Shown here: positions 25,691 to 34,296 of the stretch, piece by piece
How the letters are laid out: every line of letters begins with the position of its first letter
Numbering within the stretch: the stretch's first letter is position 1
Source of the DNA: Emticicia sp. CRIBPO
Lineage (GTDB): Bacteria > Bacteroidota > Bacteroidia > Cytophagales > Spirosomataceae
Direction of reading: 5' to 3'
DNA length: 64,000 nucleotides
NCBI RefSeq assembly: GCF_009905725.1
Contig: NZ_JAAAKV010000001.1
Span: forward strand, 124,001 to 188,000
Translations under genes and position numbers: made by a program
Notes under the pieces: generated by a model
What the model saw: the letters and a program-made list of their open reading frames with translations, nothing else
What the model was told of the DNA's origin: nothing
The model's database searches: none

Positions 25691-27190
25691 ATGGAGCAAT
25701 TGATCGAGGCCTTCGGGCGATTCCATCCTGTACTTGTACATCTACCGATCGGATTTATCATTCTGCTGATTACAGTGGAGATCCTGAAACTGTTGAAATT
25801 ATTCAGAATGGAATCTGCATCAACAGCCACCTTATGGTTCATTGCTTTTCTTTCAGCAGCACTCAGCTCTGTGGCCGGGTATTTCCTTTCAAAAGAAGGT
25901 GGCTACGAGCTAGCCAGCCTTACCAAGCATCAGAACCAGGGTATCGCCCTGACCATCATCTGCCTGGTGGCCTTTTTATCCAAATGGGATTACCTGACAG
26001 GCAAAATTGGTTTCAATTCCATTCTTTATGTCCCGGCCATCCTGGCGGCAGGCATTATGGTGACCATCACCGGGCATAACGGAGGTAACCTGACCCACGG
26101 AGAATCTTACCTAGTAGAAAAACTACCCGCTCCGCTGAGAAGCATGCTGGGCTTTTCTGAAGCCGGTCTGCCTCAGAAAACGGTAAAAAAAGAAATCAAG
26201 GATTATAATGAAGCGGTGGTTTACCAGGACATTGTGAAGCCGATTCTTGAAGAAAAGTGCCTTTCTTGCCACAATCCCAAAAAGATGAAGGGCGACCTCA
26301 GGATGGACACACCGGATTTACTCTTAAAAGGTGGAGAGCACGGAGAAATCCTGGTGGCCGGGAAATCGGACGAGAGTGAAATGATCAAAAGAATGCTGCT
26401 GCCGGAAAGCAGCGACGAGCACATGCCGCCTAAGGGAAAACCGCAGGCCACTGCCGATGAAATGGAAATCCTGAAATGGTGGATCGATAACGGACATGAT
26501 TTTTCAAAAAAAACAAAGGAATTAAAAGTTACTCCGCAGATTACCACCTTGTTTAAAATCAACAGTAATGCAGCCAGTGAAAGGGCAGTGGAAATAGCCC
26601 AGGTGTCTTATCCGGAAGAAAAAGAGATTTTAAAGAAAAATGTACCAGAAATCACGGAAGATTTCAACAAAAAAGTAAAGGAAACAGGAGGTGTCATCAG
26701 CAAAATATCAAAAGAATCAAACCTGATAGATATTACGTTCTTTTCAAAACCGGGCCTGACAGACCAGGAATTTACTGCCTTGGGTAAACTACCGGAAAAC
26801 ATCATCTGGCTGAACCTGGGCAATACCAAAACCGGGACGGAGACCATTAAAACCCTGACGGCTTTACCCAACCTGACGAGGCTGCATCTTGAAAAAACAG
26901 CTCTGAAGCCGGAATCTGTGACTGAACTACTGAAACTGAAGAAAATCGAATACCTTAACCTTAACGGAAACCCTCTGGCCGAAGCAGATTTAAAGAAAAT
27001 ACTCAGCATCAAGACCTTAAAAAGCCTTTATGTTTTTGATACAGGCATTCCCGATGAAAAAATAGAAGAATTAAGGGGTCAGTTTAAAAATGTCAGCATC
27101 CAGTCAGGGCCGACCAAAAAACAGATCGAAGATTTTCTGAAGATTGAAAAGAAGAAAATCAATGACGATGTATATGCCAAAAAAAAATAA
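25691..27190 (+). CDS. membrane-anchored cytochrome c / leucine-rich-repeat protein
   Basis: 499 residues. Residues about 10-140 form four membrane helices of the DUF2231 kind. A single c-type haem site lies at 190-194 (CLSCH) inside a domain of the planctomycete-type cytochrome c family, with MPPKGKP providing a probable distal Met. Residues about 340-480 are leucine-rich-repeat-like (LIDITFFSKPGL, IIWLNLGNTKTGTETI, LTRLHLEKTALKP). The soluble part must be periplasmic, since haem is attached there. Similar fusions occur in Bacteroidota and Planctomycetes without a known function. It starts one base after the transporter stop. Confidence 0.82.
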   Translation: MEQLIEAFGRFHPVLVHLPIGFIILLITVEILKLLKLFRMESASTATLWFIAFLSAALSSVAGYFLSKEGGYELASLTKHQNQGIALTIICLVAFLSKWDYLTGKIGFNSILYVPAILAAGIMVTITGHNGGNLTHGESYLVEKLPAPLRSMLGFSEAGLPQKTVKKEIKDYNEAVVYQDIVKPILEEKCLSCHNPKKMKGDLRMDTPDLLLKGGEHGEILVAGKSDESEMIKRMLLPESSDEHMPPKGKPQATADEMEILKWWIDNGHDFSKKTKELKVTPQITTLFKINSNAASERAVEIAQVSYPEEKEILKKNVPEITEDFNKKVKETGGVISKISKESNLIDITFFSKPGLTDQEFTALGKLPENIIWLNLGNTKTGTETIKTLTALPNLTRLHLEKTALKPESVTELLKLKKIEYLNLNGNPLAEADLKKILSIKTLKSLYVFDTGIPDEKIEELRGQFKNVSIQSGPTKKQIEDFLKIEKKKINDDVYAKKK

Positions 27191-27204
27191 TCAGTTGACT
27201 ATAT

Positions 27205-27241
27205 AAACAATAAAGCCCGGCAAGCCGGGCTTTATTGTTTT
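27205..27241. terminator. bidirectional terminator
   Basis: AAACAATAAAGCCCGG / CCGGGCTTTATTGTTT, a 16-bp perfect stem with a CAAG loop, between the cytochrome/LRR gene and folE. Confidence 0.92.
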
Positions 27242-27257
27242 ATCGTTAATAGCTGAA

Positions 27258-27908
27258 TTAAGCTTCTCTCAGTTTTACCAGTTGCAGAAACTCTTCTCTT
27301 TTCAAAGGGTTTGAAAATACCCCTTTGTAATAAGAAGTCACCGTTGAACTGCTCTGATCAGCCACCCCTCTTGAAGAAACACAGAAGTGATCCGCATCAA
27401 TAATGACAGCGATATCTTCCGTTTCCAGGGCTTCTTTCAGAGCATTACCGATCTGTATCGTCATTCTTTCCTGCACCTGCGGCCTGCGGGCATAGTGATT
27501 AACGATCCTGTGCAGTTTTGACAAACCGATGACCTTACCCGATGAAATGTAAGCAATATGAGCTTTACCCACAATCGGAACAAAGTGGTGTTCACAGTGG
27601 GAATAAAACTGGATGTCTCTTTCCACCAGCATTTCACCGTATTTATAGTTGTTGCTGAAAAGGGTCATTGCAGGCATATTCTTAGGATTCAATCCCGAAA
27701 ATACTTCATTGACATACATTTTGGCCACCCGCTTCGGAGTTCCTTTAAGGCTCTCGTCAGTGGTATCCAGACCAAGTATATCCATAATATCTTTAAAATG
27801 CTTTTCAATCAGTTCGATTTTCATGTCATCGTCCAATGCAAAAGCATCAGCCCTCAACGGAGTTGAAATGTTGGTCATAATGTGGTCATCGCCAATCTGG
27901 TCCAGCAT
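27258..27908 (-). CDS. folE: GTP cyclohydrolase I
   Basis: 216 residues from the ATG at 27908; longer starts at 27941 or 27959 are in frame but would overlap the PTPS gene by up to 38 bases. The zinc and substrate residues are visible in SHCEHHFVPIVGKAHIAY, with LSKLHRIVNHYARRPQVQE and DHFCVSSRGVADQSSS as the other family signatures. It converts GTP to 7,8-dihydroneopterin triphosphate, the first step of folate, biopterin and deazapurine pathways. Placed directly after a PTPS gene, so product and next enzyme are encoded together. Confidence 0.93.
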   Translation of the reverse strand: MLDQIGDDHIMTNISTPLRADAFALDDDMKIELIEKHFKDIMDILGLDTTDESLKGTPKRVAKMYVNEVFSGLNPKNMPAMTLFSNNYKYGEMLVERDIQFYSHCEHHFVPIVGKAHIAYISSGKVIGLSKLHRIVNHYARRPQVQERMTIQIGNALKEALETEDIAVIIDADHFCVSSRGVADQSSSTVTSYYKGVFSNPLKREEFLQLVKLREA

Positions 27909-27921
27909 ATTGTCTTTGGAT

Positions 27922-28338
27922 TCAAGCGGGGTATTCAACATAATTTCTTTCGGTTTCAAATAATTTAATTTTTAAATCTAAATTTTCATTGATCTTTTCA
28001 CGAAGTATATCATAGATAACCACCGCAATATTTTCGGCAGTAGGATTCAGTTCTTTGAATATCTCAACATCAAGGTTCAGATTTTTATGATCAAAATGAT
28101 CAAGGACTTCCGCCTTGATGATATCTGAAAGGATTTTCATATCAAAAACATACCCGGTGGCCGGATTTACTTCTCCGGTTACCTGAACGATCAGTTCGTA
28201 ATTATGTCCGTGAAAATTCGGATTGTTACATTTACCAAACACTTCCAGGTTTTTTTCCTGACTCCAGTCAGGATTATTTAACCGGTGTGCAGCGTTGAAA
28301 TGTTCCTTTCTAAATACAGCTACTCTCTTTTTATTCAA
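27922..28338 (-). CDS. 6-pyruvoyl-tetrahydropterin synthase family protein (C-x5-HGH type)
   Basis: 138 residues. Zinc ligands are H18 in HFNAAHRL and H43/H45 in FHGH; the catalytic Cys is C37 in GKCNNPNFHGHNYE. The spacing C-x5-HGH is that of biopterin-type PTPS, whereas queuosine QueD enzymes have C-x3-HGH. This suggests that the enzyme makes 6-pyruvoyl-tetrahydropterin, although a 6-carboxytetrahydropterin role is not excluded. The 3' end overlaps the longest possible folE frame. No sepiapterin reductase or queC/queE gene is in the window. Confidence 0.85.
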   Translation of the reverse strand: MNKKRVAVFRKEHFNAAHRLNNPDWSQEKNLEVFGKCNNPNFHGHNYELIVQVTGEVNPATGYVFDMKILSDIIKAEVLDHFDHKNLNLDVEIFKELNPTAENIAVVIYDILREKINENLDLKIKLFETERNYVEYPA

Positions 28339-28512
28339 TTTTACAGTTTATTAGTCTTGTACAAAGTTTGTGTACTACACAGCAAAACCTCCAAGAAGTT
28401 AATTGTCATTATGGAGTTAAAACGAAGTTAGGCATTTAATTGTTCAAATAAATTTTATTTTATTAATTTACCGCTTCTTTGCTAACCATATTCATCCTTA
28501 TTAATCAAACAA

Positions 28513-29853
28513 ATGAACAGAAGAAATTTTCTTGCAACAGGCTTCGCCTCATCAACCATCCCCTTTATCAAGATAAAAAACGAGCAACCGGCAGACAAGG
28601 TCAGACTGGGTTTTATCGGGGTGGGACTAAGAGGCCGTAACCATGTTGAACAGGCTCTTTATCGTGACGATGTCGAGGTAACCGCCATCTGCGACGTGGA
28701 TCCTGATGCCATCAACAGAACTTTAAAAATCACTCAGAAATTTAACAGAAAAGACCCGGCGGTTTACGGCAAAAACGACCACGACTTTTTGAACATGCTC
28801 AAAAGAGACGACATTGACGGTGTGGTAATCGCTACGCCCTGGGAATGGCACGTGCCGATGAGTGTGGAATCTATGAAAGCCGGGAAATATACCGCGGTTG
28901 AAGTTTCAGCCACAGTGACCCTTCAGGAATCATGGGACCTGGTAGACACGTATGAAAAAACGGGCTCTCACTGCATGATCCTTGAAAACGTTTGTTACAG
29001 AAGAGATGTAATGACCGTGCTGAATATGGTCAGAAAAGGGATGTTCGGGGAAATGCTCTACGGACATTGCGGCTATCAGCATGACCTGAGAGAAGTGAAA
29101 TTCAACGACGGTAAAAAATTCTATGGCGGCGGTGTAGAATTCGGAGAGAAGGCGATTTCTGAAGCCAAATGGAGAACACAGCACTCTGTAGACAGAAACG
29201 GGGACATCTATCCTACCCACGGCCTTGGTCCTGTGGCCCACTGGATGGACATTAACCGCGGAAACAAATTCAATTTCCTGACCTCCATGGCTACCAAGTC
29301 GAGAGGTTTGCATAAATATATTGTAGACAAAGGCGGAGCAGATCACCCTAATGCCAAAGTGAAATTCAAACTGGGAGATATTGTTACGACCAATATCCAG
29401 TGTGAAAACGGTGAAAATATTGTGATCATTCATGATACCAATTCCCCACGCCCCTACTCACTGGCTTTCAGAGCCCAGGGTACCGAAGGGATATGGACGG
29501 AAGATAACAAATCTATTTACCTGGAAGGCAAAAGCCCGAAAGCCCACAGCTGGGAACCGTTCGAATCCTACCAGAAAACCTACGACCACCCGCTTTGGGC
29601 CAACCACGCGGCTTCAGCAGAAAAAGCAGGCCATGGCGGTATCGACTTCTTTGTGATCAGAGCCTTTATCGAATCTATCAAAAACAAAGTAGCTCCCCCG
29701 ATCGACGTTTACGATGCAGCGGCCTGGAGTGCCATCAGTCCTTTGTCTGAGCTATCCATCGCCAGAGGAAGCTCTCCGGTTGAGATTCCGGACTTCACAA
29801 GAGGGAAATGGAAAACGAATAAAAGAATTTTCGGATTGAACGATCAGTTCTGA
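28513..29853 (+). CDS. GH109 family Gfo/Idh/MocA-type glycosidase (NAD-dependent)
   Basis: 446 residues. Twin-arginine start MNRRNFLATG suggests Tat export, as for proteins that fold with NAD bound. The Rossmann domain begins RLGFIGVGLRGRN and has VVIATPWEWHVP and AVEVSATVT; the C-terminal domain has MILENVCYRRDVMTVLN, YPTHGLGPVAHWMDINRG and GHGGIDFFVIRAFIE, which together are typical of GH109. Characterised members remove alpha-N-acetylgalactosamine by an NAD-dependent oxidation-elimination mechanism. A sugar transporter of the FucP type follows, so a scavenging role is plausible. Confidence 0.88.
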   Translation: MNRRNFLATGFASSTIPFIKIKNEQPADKVRLGFIGVGLRGRNHVEQALYRDDVEVTAICDVDPDAINRTLKITQKFNRKDPAVYGKNDHDFLNMLKRDDIDGVVIATPWEWHVPMSVESMKAGKYTAVEVSATVTLQESWDLVDTYEKTGSHCMILENVCYRRDVMTVLNMVRKGMFGEMLYGHCGYQHDLREVKFNDGKKFYGGGVEFGEKAISEAKWRTQHSVDRNGDIYPTHGLGPVAHWMDINRGNKFNFLTSMATKSRGLHKYIVDKGGADHPNAKVKFKLGDIVTTNIQCENGENIVIIHDTNSPRPYSLAFRAQGTEGIWTEDNKSIYLEGKSPKAHSWEPFESYQKTYDHPLWANHAASAEKAGHGGIDFFVIRAFIESIKNKVAPPIDVYDAAAWSAISPLSELSIARGSSPVEIPDFTRGKWKTNKRIFGLNDQF

Positions 29854-29857
29854 AATG

Positions 29858-29896
29858 AAACGAAAAAGCTTCCTGGCAGGAAGCTTTTTCGTTTTT
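29858..29896. terminator. terminator of the GH109 gene
   Basis: AAACGAAAAAGCTTCCT pairs with AGGAAGCTTTTTCGTTT around GGC, followed by TT. It lies 100 bases before the transporter, so the two genes are probably separate transcripts. Confidence 0.88.
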
Positions 29897-29995
29897 AGAT
29901 TAAAATTTCAGAGAAATTGACAGGAAATACAATTTGTTTTGCTATTTTTAAAAAAATTTAAAAACTCTGTTAAAACTTAACCCAAACTGTTCGAC

Positions 29996-31255
29996 ATGAA
30001 ACAAACCAAACCCGACTACTTCGTTCCGTTGGTAATGATGGGAATCCTGTTCTTTGCTTTCGGGTACATCACCTGGACCAATGGTACGCTGATCCCGTTT
30101 TTAAAGATTGCCTGTGAACTTGAAACAGATACCCAGGCTTTCCTGGTTACTTCTGCTTTTTACATGTCCTATTTCTTCCTGGCGATCCCCTCTTCCGTCA
30201 TCCTTAATAAAATCGGGTTTAAAAGCGGGATGATCCTGGGTTTGGTCATTGTGGCTCTGGGCTCATTAATATTTATTCCTGCAGCCAATCAGCGGGCGTT
30301 TCCGTTGTTCCTGACAGGCTTGTTTGTCCAGGGAATGGGACTGGCCTTGCTTCAGACGGCTGTCAATCCTTATCTGAGTATCTTAGGGCCTATAGAAGCT
30401 GCCGCCAAAAGGATCAGTATCATGGGTATTGCCAACAAAATAGCCGGGATGCTGGCTCCGCTTATCTTAGGTGCCACCCTTCTGAAAGGAGCAGACGGCC
30501 TGGAGAAAAAAGTAGCCGGAACAGCAGACGCCACCGAAAAAGCCAATCTGCTAAACGAACTCGTCAACAGGATACAAACACCCTATATCTATCTTGCAGT
30601 CATTCTGATTTTGATTGCGGTGCTATTTTACTTCATTCAGCTTCCTGAGGTAGAAGAAGAGTCTGATATAGAAGAAGATACCTCAAAAACAAAGAAGAGC
30701 ATATTCTCTCATCCCAACATTGTTCTGGGAGTGCTTGCCCTTATCCTTTATGTAGCTGCAGAAGTAATTGCCGGAGACGGGATCATACAATACGGAAGAA
30801 ATATCGGTATCAGTCTTGACGAAGCCAAAAACTTTACAACCTATACTCTGGGTGCCATGCTGGTAGGTTACCTGATCGGGATTGTGGCCATTCCGAAATA
30901 TATCAAGCAGGAGGATGCTTTAAAATATTCTGCCATTTCAGGCGTACTTTTCTCATTGGTAGCCATTTTTTCGAGTGGTTATACTTCGGTTTTTGCCATT
31001 GCCCTGATGGGCTTATCGAACGCCCTGATGTGGCCGGCGATTTTCCCTTTATCTATCAAAGGCCTGGGTAAGCTGACCAAACTGGGCTCAGCCTTGCTGA
31101 TCATGGGAATCGGGCCCGGAGGTGGGGTTATTCCGCTTCTGTATGCAGAACTGGGTGGTCCGGCCAATCCTCAGAGAGGTTTCTGGATCATGGTATTCTG
31201 TTATTTGTACATCCTGTATTTTGCCACCGCAGGTCACAAGAAAAAGTCCTGGTAA
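29996..31255 (+). CDS. sugar MFS transporter, FucP-like
   Basis: 419 residues with twelve membrane helices. FAFGYITWTNGTLIPFLK at the first helix, LLQTAVNPYLSILGP in helix 5 and GIGPGGGVIPLLY near the end are hallmarks of the fucose/glucose-galactose proton symporter branch of the major facilitator superfamily. It brings a monosaccharide across the inner membrane with protons. Placed after a GH109 enzyme, so the substrate could be GalNAc or a related hexose, but specificity cannot be read from the sequence. Confidence 0.85.
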   Translation: MKQTKPDYFVPLVMMGILFFAFGYITWTNGTLIPFLKIACELETDTQAFLVTSAFYMSYFFLAIPSSVILNKIGFKSGMILGLVIVALGSLIFIPAANQRAFPLFLTGLFVQGMGLALLQTAVNPYLSILGPIEAAAKRISIMGIANKIAGMLAPLILGATLLKGADGLEKKVAGTADATEKANLLNELVNRIQTPYIYLAVILILIAVLFYFIQLPEVEEESDIEEDTSKTKKSIFSHPNIVLGVLALILYVAAEVIAGDGIIQYGRNIGISLDEAKNFTTYTLGAMLVGYLIGIVAIPKYIKQEDALKYSAISGVLFSLVAIFSSGYTSVFAIALMGLSNALMWPAIFPLSIKGLGKLTKLGSALLIMGIGPGGGVIPLLYAELGGPANPQRGFWIMVFCYLYILYFATAGHKKKSW

Positions 31256-31282
31256 AAAAAGAGGAATTAACGTCAATTATTC

Positions 31283-31290
31283 TATATTTG
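31283..31290 (+). promoter_or_regulatory. candidate promoter -7 box before thiolase
   Basis: TATATTTG matches TAnnTTTG, but the expected transcription start falls inside the hairpin at 31294-31323, so it might be a chance match in an AT-rich gap. Confidence 0.3.
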
Positions 31291-31293
31291 TAA

Positions 31294-31323
31294 GCATCAC
31301 ATCATCAGTGTGATGCTTTTTTT
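31294..31323 (+). terminator. terminator of the sugar transporter gene
   Basis: GCATCACA (31294-31301) and TGTGATGC (31309-31316) followed by seven T. It lies 24 bases before the thiolase start and could also act as a leader attenuator. Confidence 0.78.
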
Positions 31324-31346
31324 ATTCTTCAAAACAACAAAAACCA

Positions 31347-32516
31347 ATGAAAGAAGTATTTATAGTCGCAGCCAAACGCACACCCATCGGGAGTTTTGGC
31401 GGACAATTCACCAATTATCCGGCTGTTGACCTGGGAGCTGAGGTGGTTAAAGCAGTTACAGCCGAAACAGGGCTTATACCTGACGAATTTTTCTTTGGGA
31501 ATGTCGTTCAGGCCAACCTGGGTCAGGCCCCGGCCACACAAGTCGTCATCAAAGCCGGATTACCTGTCAGTATTCCCACGACCCTGGTCAACAAAGTGTG
31601 TGCCTCAGGTATGAAGTCAGTGATGCTTGGAGCCCAGAGCATAGCACTAGGTCAGAATGACATCGTGGTAGCCGGTGGTATGGAAAACATGTCCCAGATC
31701 CCGTTTTACCTTGAAAAAGCCAGGTATGGCTACGGTTATGGCAACGGACAGCTGATCGACGGATTGTCAAGAGATGGCCTGACAGACGTTTACCAGCAAA
31801 AGGCTATGGGTTGTTTTGCAGATGCAACCGCCGAAAAATATGAAATAAGCAGAGAAGAACAGGATGCCTACGCCATCAGTTCATACCAGAGGGCCGCAGA
31901 AAACTGGGCCAACGGTGTGTTTAAGGAAGAAACTATAGCCATCGAACTGACCGACAGGAAGGGAAATAAGAGTCAGATTACAGAAGACGAGGAGTACAAA
32001 AAAGTCAATTTTGATAAAATACCGGGACTAAAACCGGCTTTCACCAAAGAGGGAACAGTGACTGCCGCCAATGCCTCTACGATCAACGACGGAGCATCAG
32101 CCCTGGTGCTGGTGTCAAAAGAAATAGCAGAAAAACACCATCTGAAGCCCCTTGCCAGGATTGTGTCTTATGCAGATGGCTCCAGAGAACCTGAATGGTT
32201 TACGATTGCTCCGATCATTGCAGCAGAAAAAGCACTTGAAAGAGCCTCTCTGACGATCGCAGACATAGATTATTTTGAGGTTAATGAGGCATTTGCGGTA
32301 GTTCCGATGGCATTTGCTAAAAATTTTGAGATTGATCGCGAAAAAATAAATATATTTGGAGGAGCGGTCGCCATAGGGCATCCGCTCGGCTCTTCAGGAT
32401 CGAGAATTATGGTGACCCTGATCAACGTTTTAAAACAGAAAAAGGCCAGATACGGCATGGCAGCCATTTGCAATGGCGGCGGCGGGGCCAGTGCTATAAT
32501 CATTGAGAGTTTGTAA
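31347..32516 (+). CDS. acetyl-CoA C-acetyltransferase (thiolase)
   Basis: 389 residues. The acyl-accepting Cys85 is in NKVCASGMKSV, the C-terminal His and Cys are in AIGHPLGSSGSR and AICNGGGGASAI, and GGMENMSQIPF is the substrate loop. The length and loop are those of degradative/biosynthetic tetrameric acetoacetyl-CoA thiolases (AtoB/PhaA-like). It condenses two acetyl-CoA or cleaves acetoacetyl-CoA in the cytoplasm. No hydroxybutyryl-CoA dehydrogenase or CoA-transferase is adjacent. Transcription probably ends at the hairpin after the gene. Confidence 0.92.
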   Translation: MKEVFIVAAKRTPIGSFGGQFTNYPAVDLGAEVVKAVTAETGLIPDEFFFGNVVQANLGQAPATQVVIKAGLPVSIPTTLVNKVCASGMKSVMLGAQSIALGQNDIVVAGGMENMSQIPFYLEKARYGYGYGNGQLIDGLSRDGLTDVYQQKAMGCFADATAEKYEISREEQDAYAISSYQRAAENWANGVFKEETIAIELTDRKGNKSQITEDEEYKKVNFDKIPGLKPAFTKEGTVTAANASTINDGASALVLVSKEIAEKHHLKPLARIVSYADGSREPEWFTIAPIIAAEKALERASLTIADIDYFEVNEAFAVVPMAFAKNFEIDREKINIFGGAVAIGHPLGSSGSRIMVTLINVLKQKKARYGMAAICNGGGGASAIIIESL

Positions 32517-32605
32517 AATCAGATTTCCGGATTTTATAAAGTCAGCGGTATATCACTTTAATCAATGGGCAGATACGGTTTTGCGTATTGATTGATCAAG
32601 CTGAC

Positions 32606-32645
32606 AGGAGTCTTGCTTTCAGGAAAGACTCCTCTCTTTATTTCA
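32606..32645 (+). terminator. terminator of the thiolase gene
   Basis: AGGAGTCTT / AAGACTCCT stem with a ten-base loop followed by CTCTTTATTT. Its presence shows that the next coding sequence starts at 32664 and not at the in-frame upstream codon at 32592. Confidence 0.7.
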
Positions 32646-32663
32646 TTTTACAATCAACAGACT

Positions 32664-33608
32664 ATGTCTTATTTCCGGTTTATTTTTCTGGTTTTACTTC
32701 CCGTTTTTGCCTCAGGCCAGAAAACTTCATTTAAAGTAGTTCCGCTTGGTGTCAAAGGCGGAACAGACGAAAGTAATCTATCTGCCTATTTAATTGCCCC
32801 TGACAAATCAAATGCCTTCATATCCCTTGATGCCGGCACGATCAATGCAGGAATCAGGAAAGCGATAAAGAAACATACATTCAAAGTTTCTGAGGAAACG
32901 GTCCTGAAAGAATATATCAAAGGTTATTTCATCTCTCATGCCCATCTGGACCATGTTTCCGGGCTGATCATCAATTCACCGGGTGATTCATCCAAGCCGG
33001 TTTATGCCACAAAGGAGTGCATGGAGCTGATGCAGAACAATTATTTTAACGGGCAGACCTGGGCCAACTTCGGTGATGCAGGTCCGGGGTTTCAGCTCAA
33101 AAAATATCATTTTCAGACCCTGGAAACCCATCAGGAGATACCGGTCAAAAATACTGAAATGAGTGTGACGGCCTTTCCGCTTAGTCATGTGAATCCCTAT
33201 CAGAGCACCGCCTTCCTGGTGAAAAGCGGTGACAATTATGCTTTGTATTTCGGTGATACAGGACCGGATGAGGTCGAAAAAAGTGATAAACTGGCTAAGG
33301 TATGGGAGGTAATAGCTCCGTTGATACAAAATAAAAAACTGAAGGGTATTTTTATTGAAGTATCATTTCCCAACGGACAACCCGACAAGTTCCTGTTCGG
33401 ACACCTTACCCCGAACTGGTTTTTAAAAGAAATGAAAAACCTGGAGAAGATAAGCGGAGAAGGTTCTCTGAAAGACCTGAAACTGATCATTACCCACAAA
33501 AAACCGCCTCTTATCAACGAAAAAATCATCAGGAAGGAGCTTCGGGAAAACAATCCGCTGGAGCTGAAACTTATTTTTCCGCAACAAGGCAAAGCATTCA
33601 GATTATAA
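32664..33608 (+). CDS. secreted class II 3',5'-cyclic-nucleotide phosphodiesterase-like metallohydrolase
   Basis: 314 residues with a signal peptide (MSYFRFIFLVLLPVFASGQ). The metal site FISHAHLDHVSGL has the HxHLDH motif of the PDEase_II family (PF02112), supported by FPLSHVNPYQSTAF, YFGDTGPDE and IEVSFPNGQPDKFLFGHLTP. Class II enzymes hydrolyse cAMP; bacterial members are periplasmic. Because the protein is exported, it would act on extracellular or periplasmic cyclic nucleotides. It is followed after a 43-base gap by a small secreted SnoaL-like protein on the same strand. Confidence 0.85.
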   Translation: MSYFRFIFLVLLPVFASGQKTSFKVVPLGVKGGTDESNLSAYLIAPDKSNAFISLDAGTINAGIRKAIKKHTFKVSEETVLKEYIKGYFISHAHLDHVSGLIINSPGDSSKPVYATKECMELMQNNYFNGQTWANFGDAGPGFQLKKYHFQTLETHQEIPVKNTEMSVTAFPLSHVNPYQSTAFLVKSGDNYALYFGDTGPDEVEKSDKLAKVWEVIAPLIQNKKLKGIFIEVSFPNGQPDKFLFGHLTPNWFLKEMKNLEKISGEGSLKDLKLIITHKKPPLINEKIIRKELRENNPLELKLIFPQQGKAFRL

Positions 33609-33651
33609 AAAATCATTATTCGTTTTGAGAAATTACAAAACCGTGAATACC

Positions 33652-34164
33652 ATGAAAAAGTTATTATGCCTTTTGTTTATCTCTTCCTTTCAGTTTATTT
33701 ACGCCCAATCGGTGTCGAAAGCTGACGAAAAGGCTGTTTTAAGCCAGTTGAGCCAGATGGAAAACCTTTTCAGAACCCAAAACCTGTTGGGGATAGCACA
33801 GAGTTATCTTGACAACGGATATCTGATATCTCCGAATGAATCTACCACGGGGCGGGAACAGATCAACAGATACTGGACTTCCATTAAAAATCCCATTGAC
33901 TGGAAACTCACCTCGTTTCTGATTACGGACAACGAAAAATCCTTGTTTGAATCCGATGTGTACAAAAGCCTTCCAAACAAACCTCCGGGATGGGAAAAAC
34001 TGAATCTCGACCTTAAGGATACTCTCTATCAGATCGGCAGGTCGGAACTGAAAAGTCTCTGGAACGGAAAAGAATCCTTATCCGTGGTCAATTTTATCCT
34101 GATCTGGAAAAAACAACCAGACGGCACGTTTAAAATTCTGGCAGACACCTATGCCGGTTTGTAA
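33652..34164 (+). CDS. secreted DUF4440/SnoaL-like protein
   Basis: 170 residues from the preferred ATG, with signal peptide MKKLLCLLFISSFQFIYAQ. The mature part has the cone-like NTF2 fold pattern: helix SQLSQMENLFRTQNLLGIAQSY, then LISPNESTTGREQINRYWTS, and C-terminal strands ending LIWKKQPDGTFKILADTYA. Such domains are found in enzymes and in small binding proteins; no catalytic residue can be assigned. Downstream of the phosphodiesterase, probably co-transcribed. Confidence 0.75.
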   Translation: MKKLLCLLFISSFQFIYAQSVSKADEKAVLSQLSQMENLFRTQNLLGIAQSYLDNGYLISPNESTTGREQINRYWTSIKNPIDWKLTSFLITDNEKSLFESDVYKSLPNKPPGWEKLNLDLKDTLYQIGRSELKSLWNGKESLSVVNFILIWKKQPDGTFKILADTYAGL

Positions 34165-34296
34165 CTAAAACATATTTGGCATTTTTACAATATTTCAGAA
34201 TATATCTCTGAATATTCCACCTTCTCTTTAAAATTATTTGCCCTGACAGATAATATTTAGTTTTTTTACAATAAAAACTTATAGCCCCTATCCTAT

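Noticed and set aside
27922-28338. QueD (6-carboxytetrahydropterin synthase).
   Set aside because: The Cys to HGH spacing is five, not three, and queC and queE are not adjacent; kept as PTPS family without a gene symbol.
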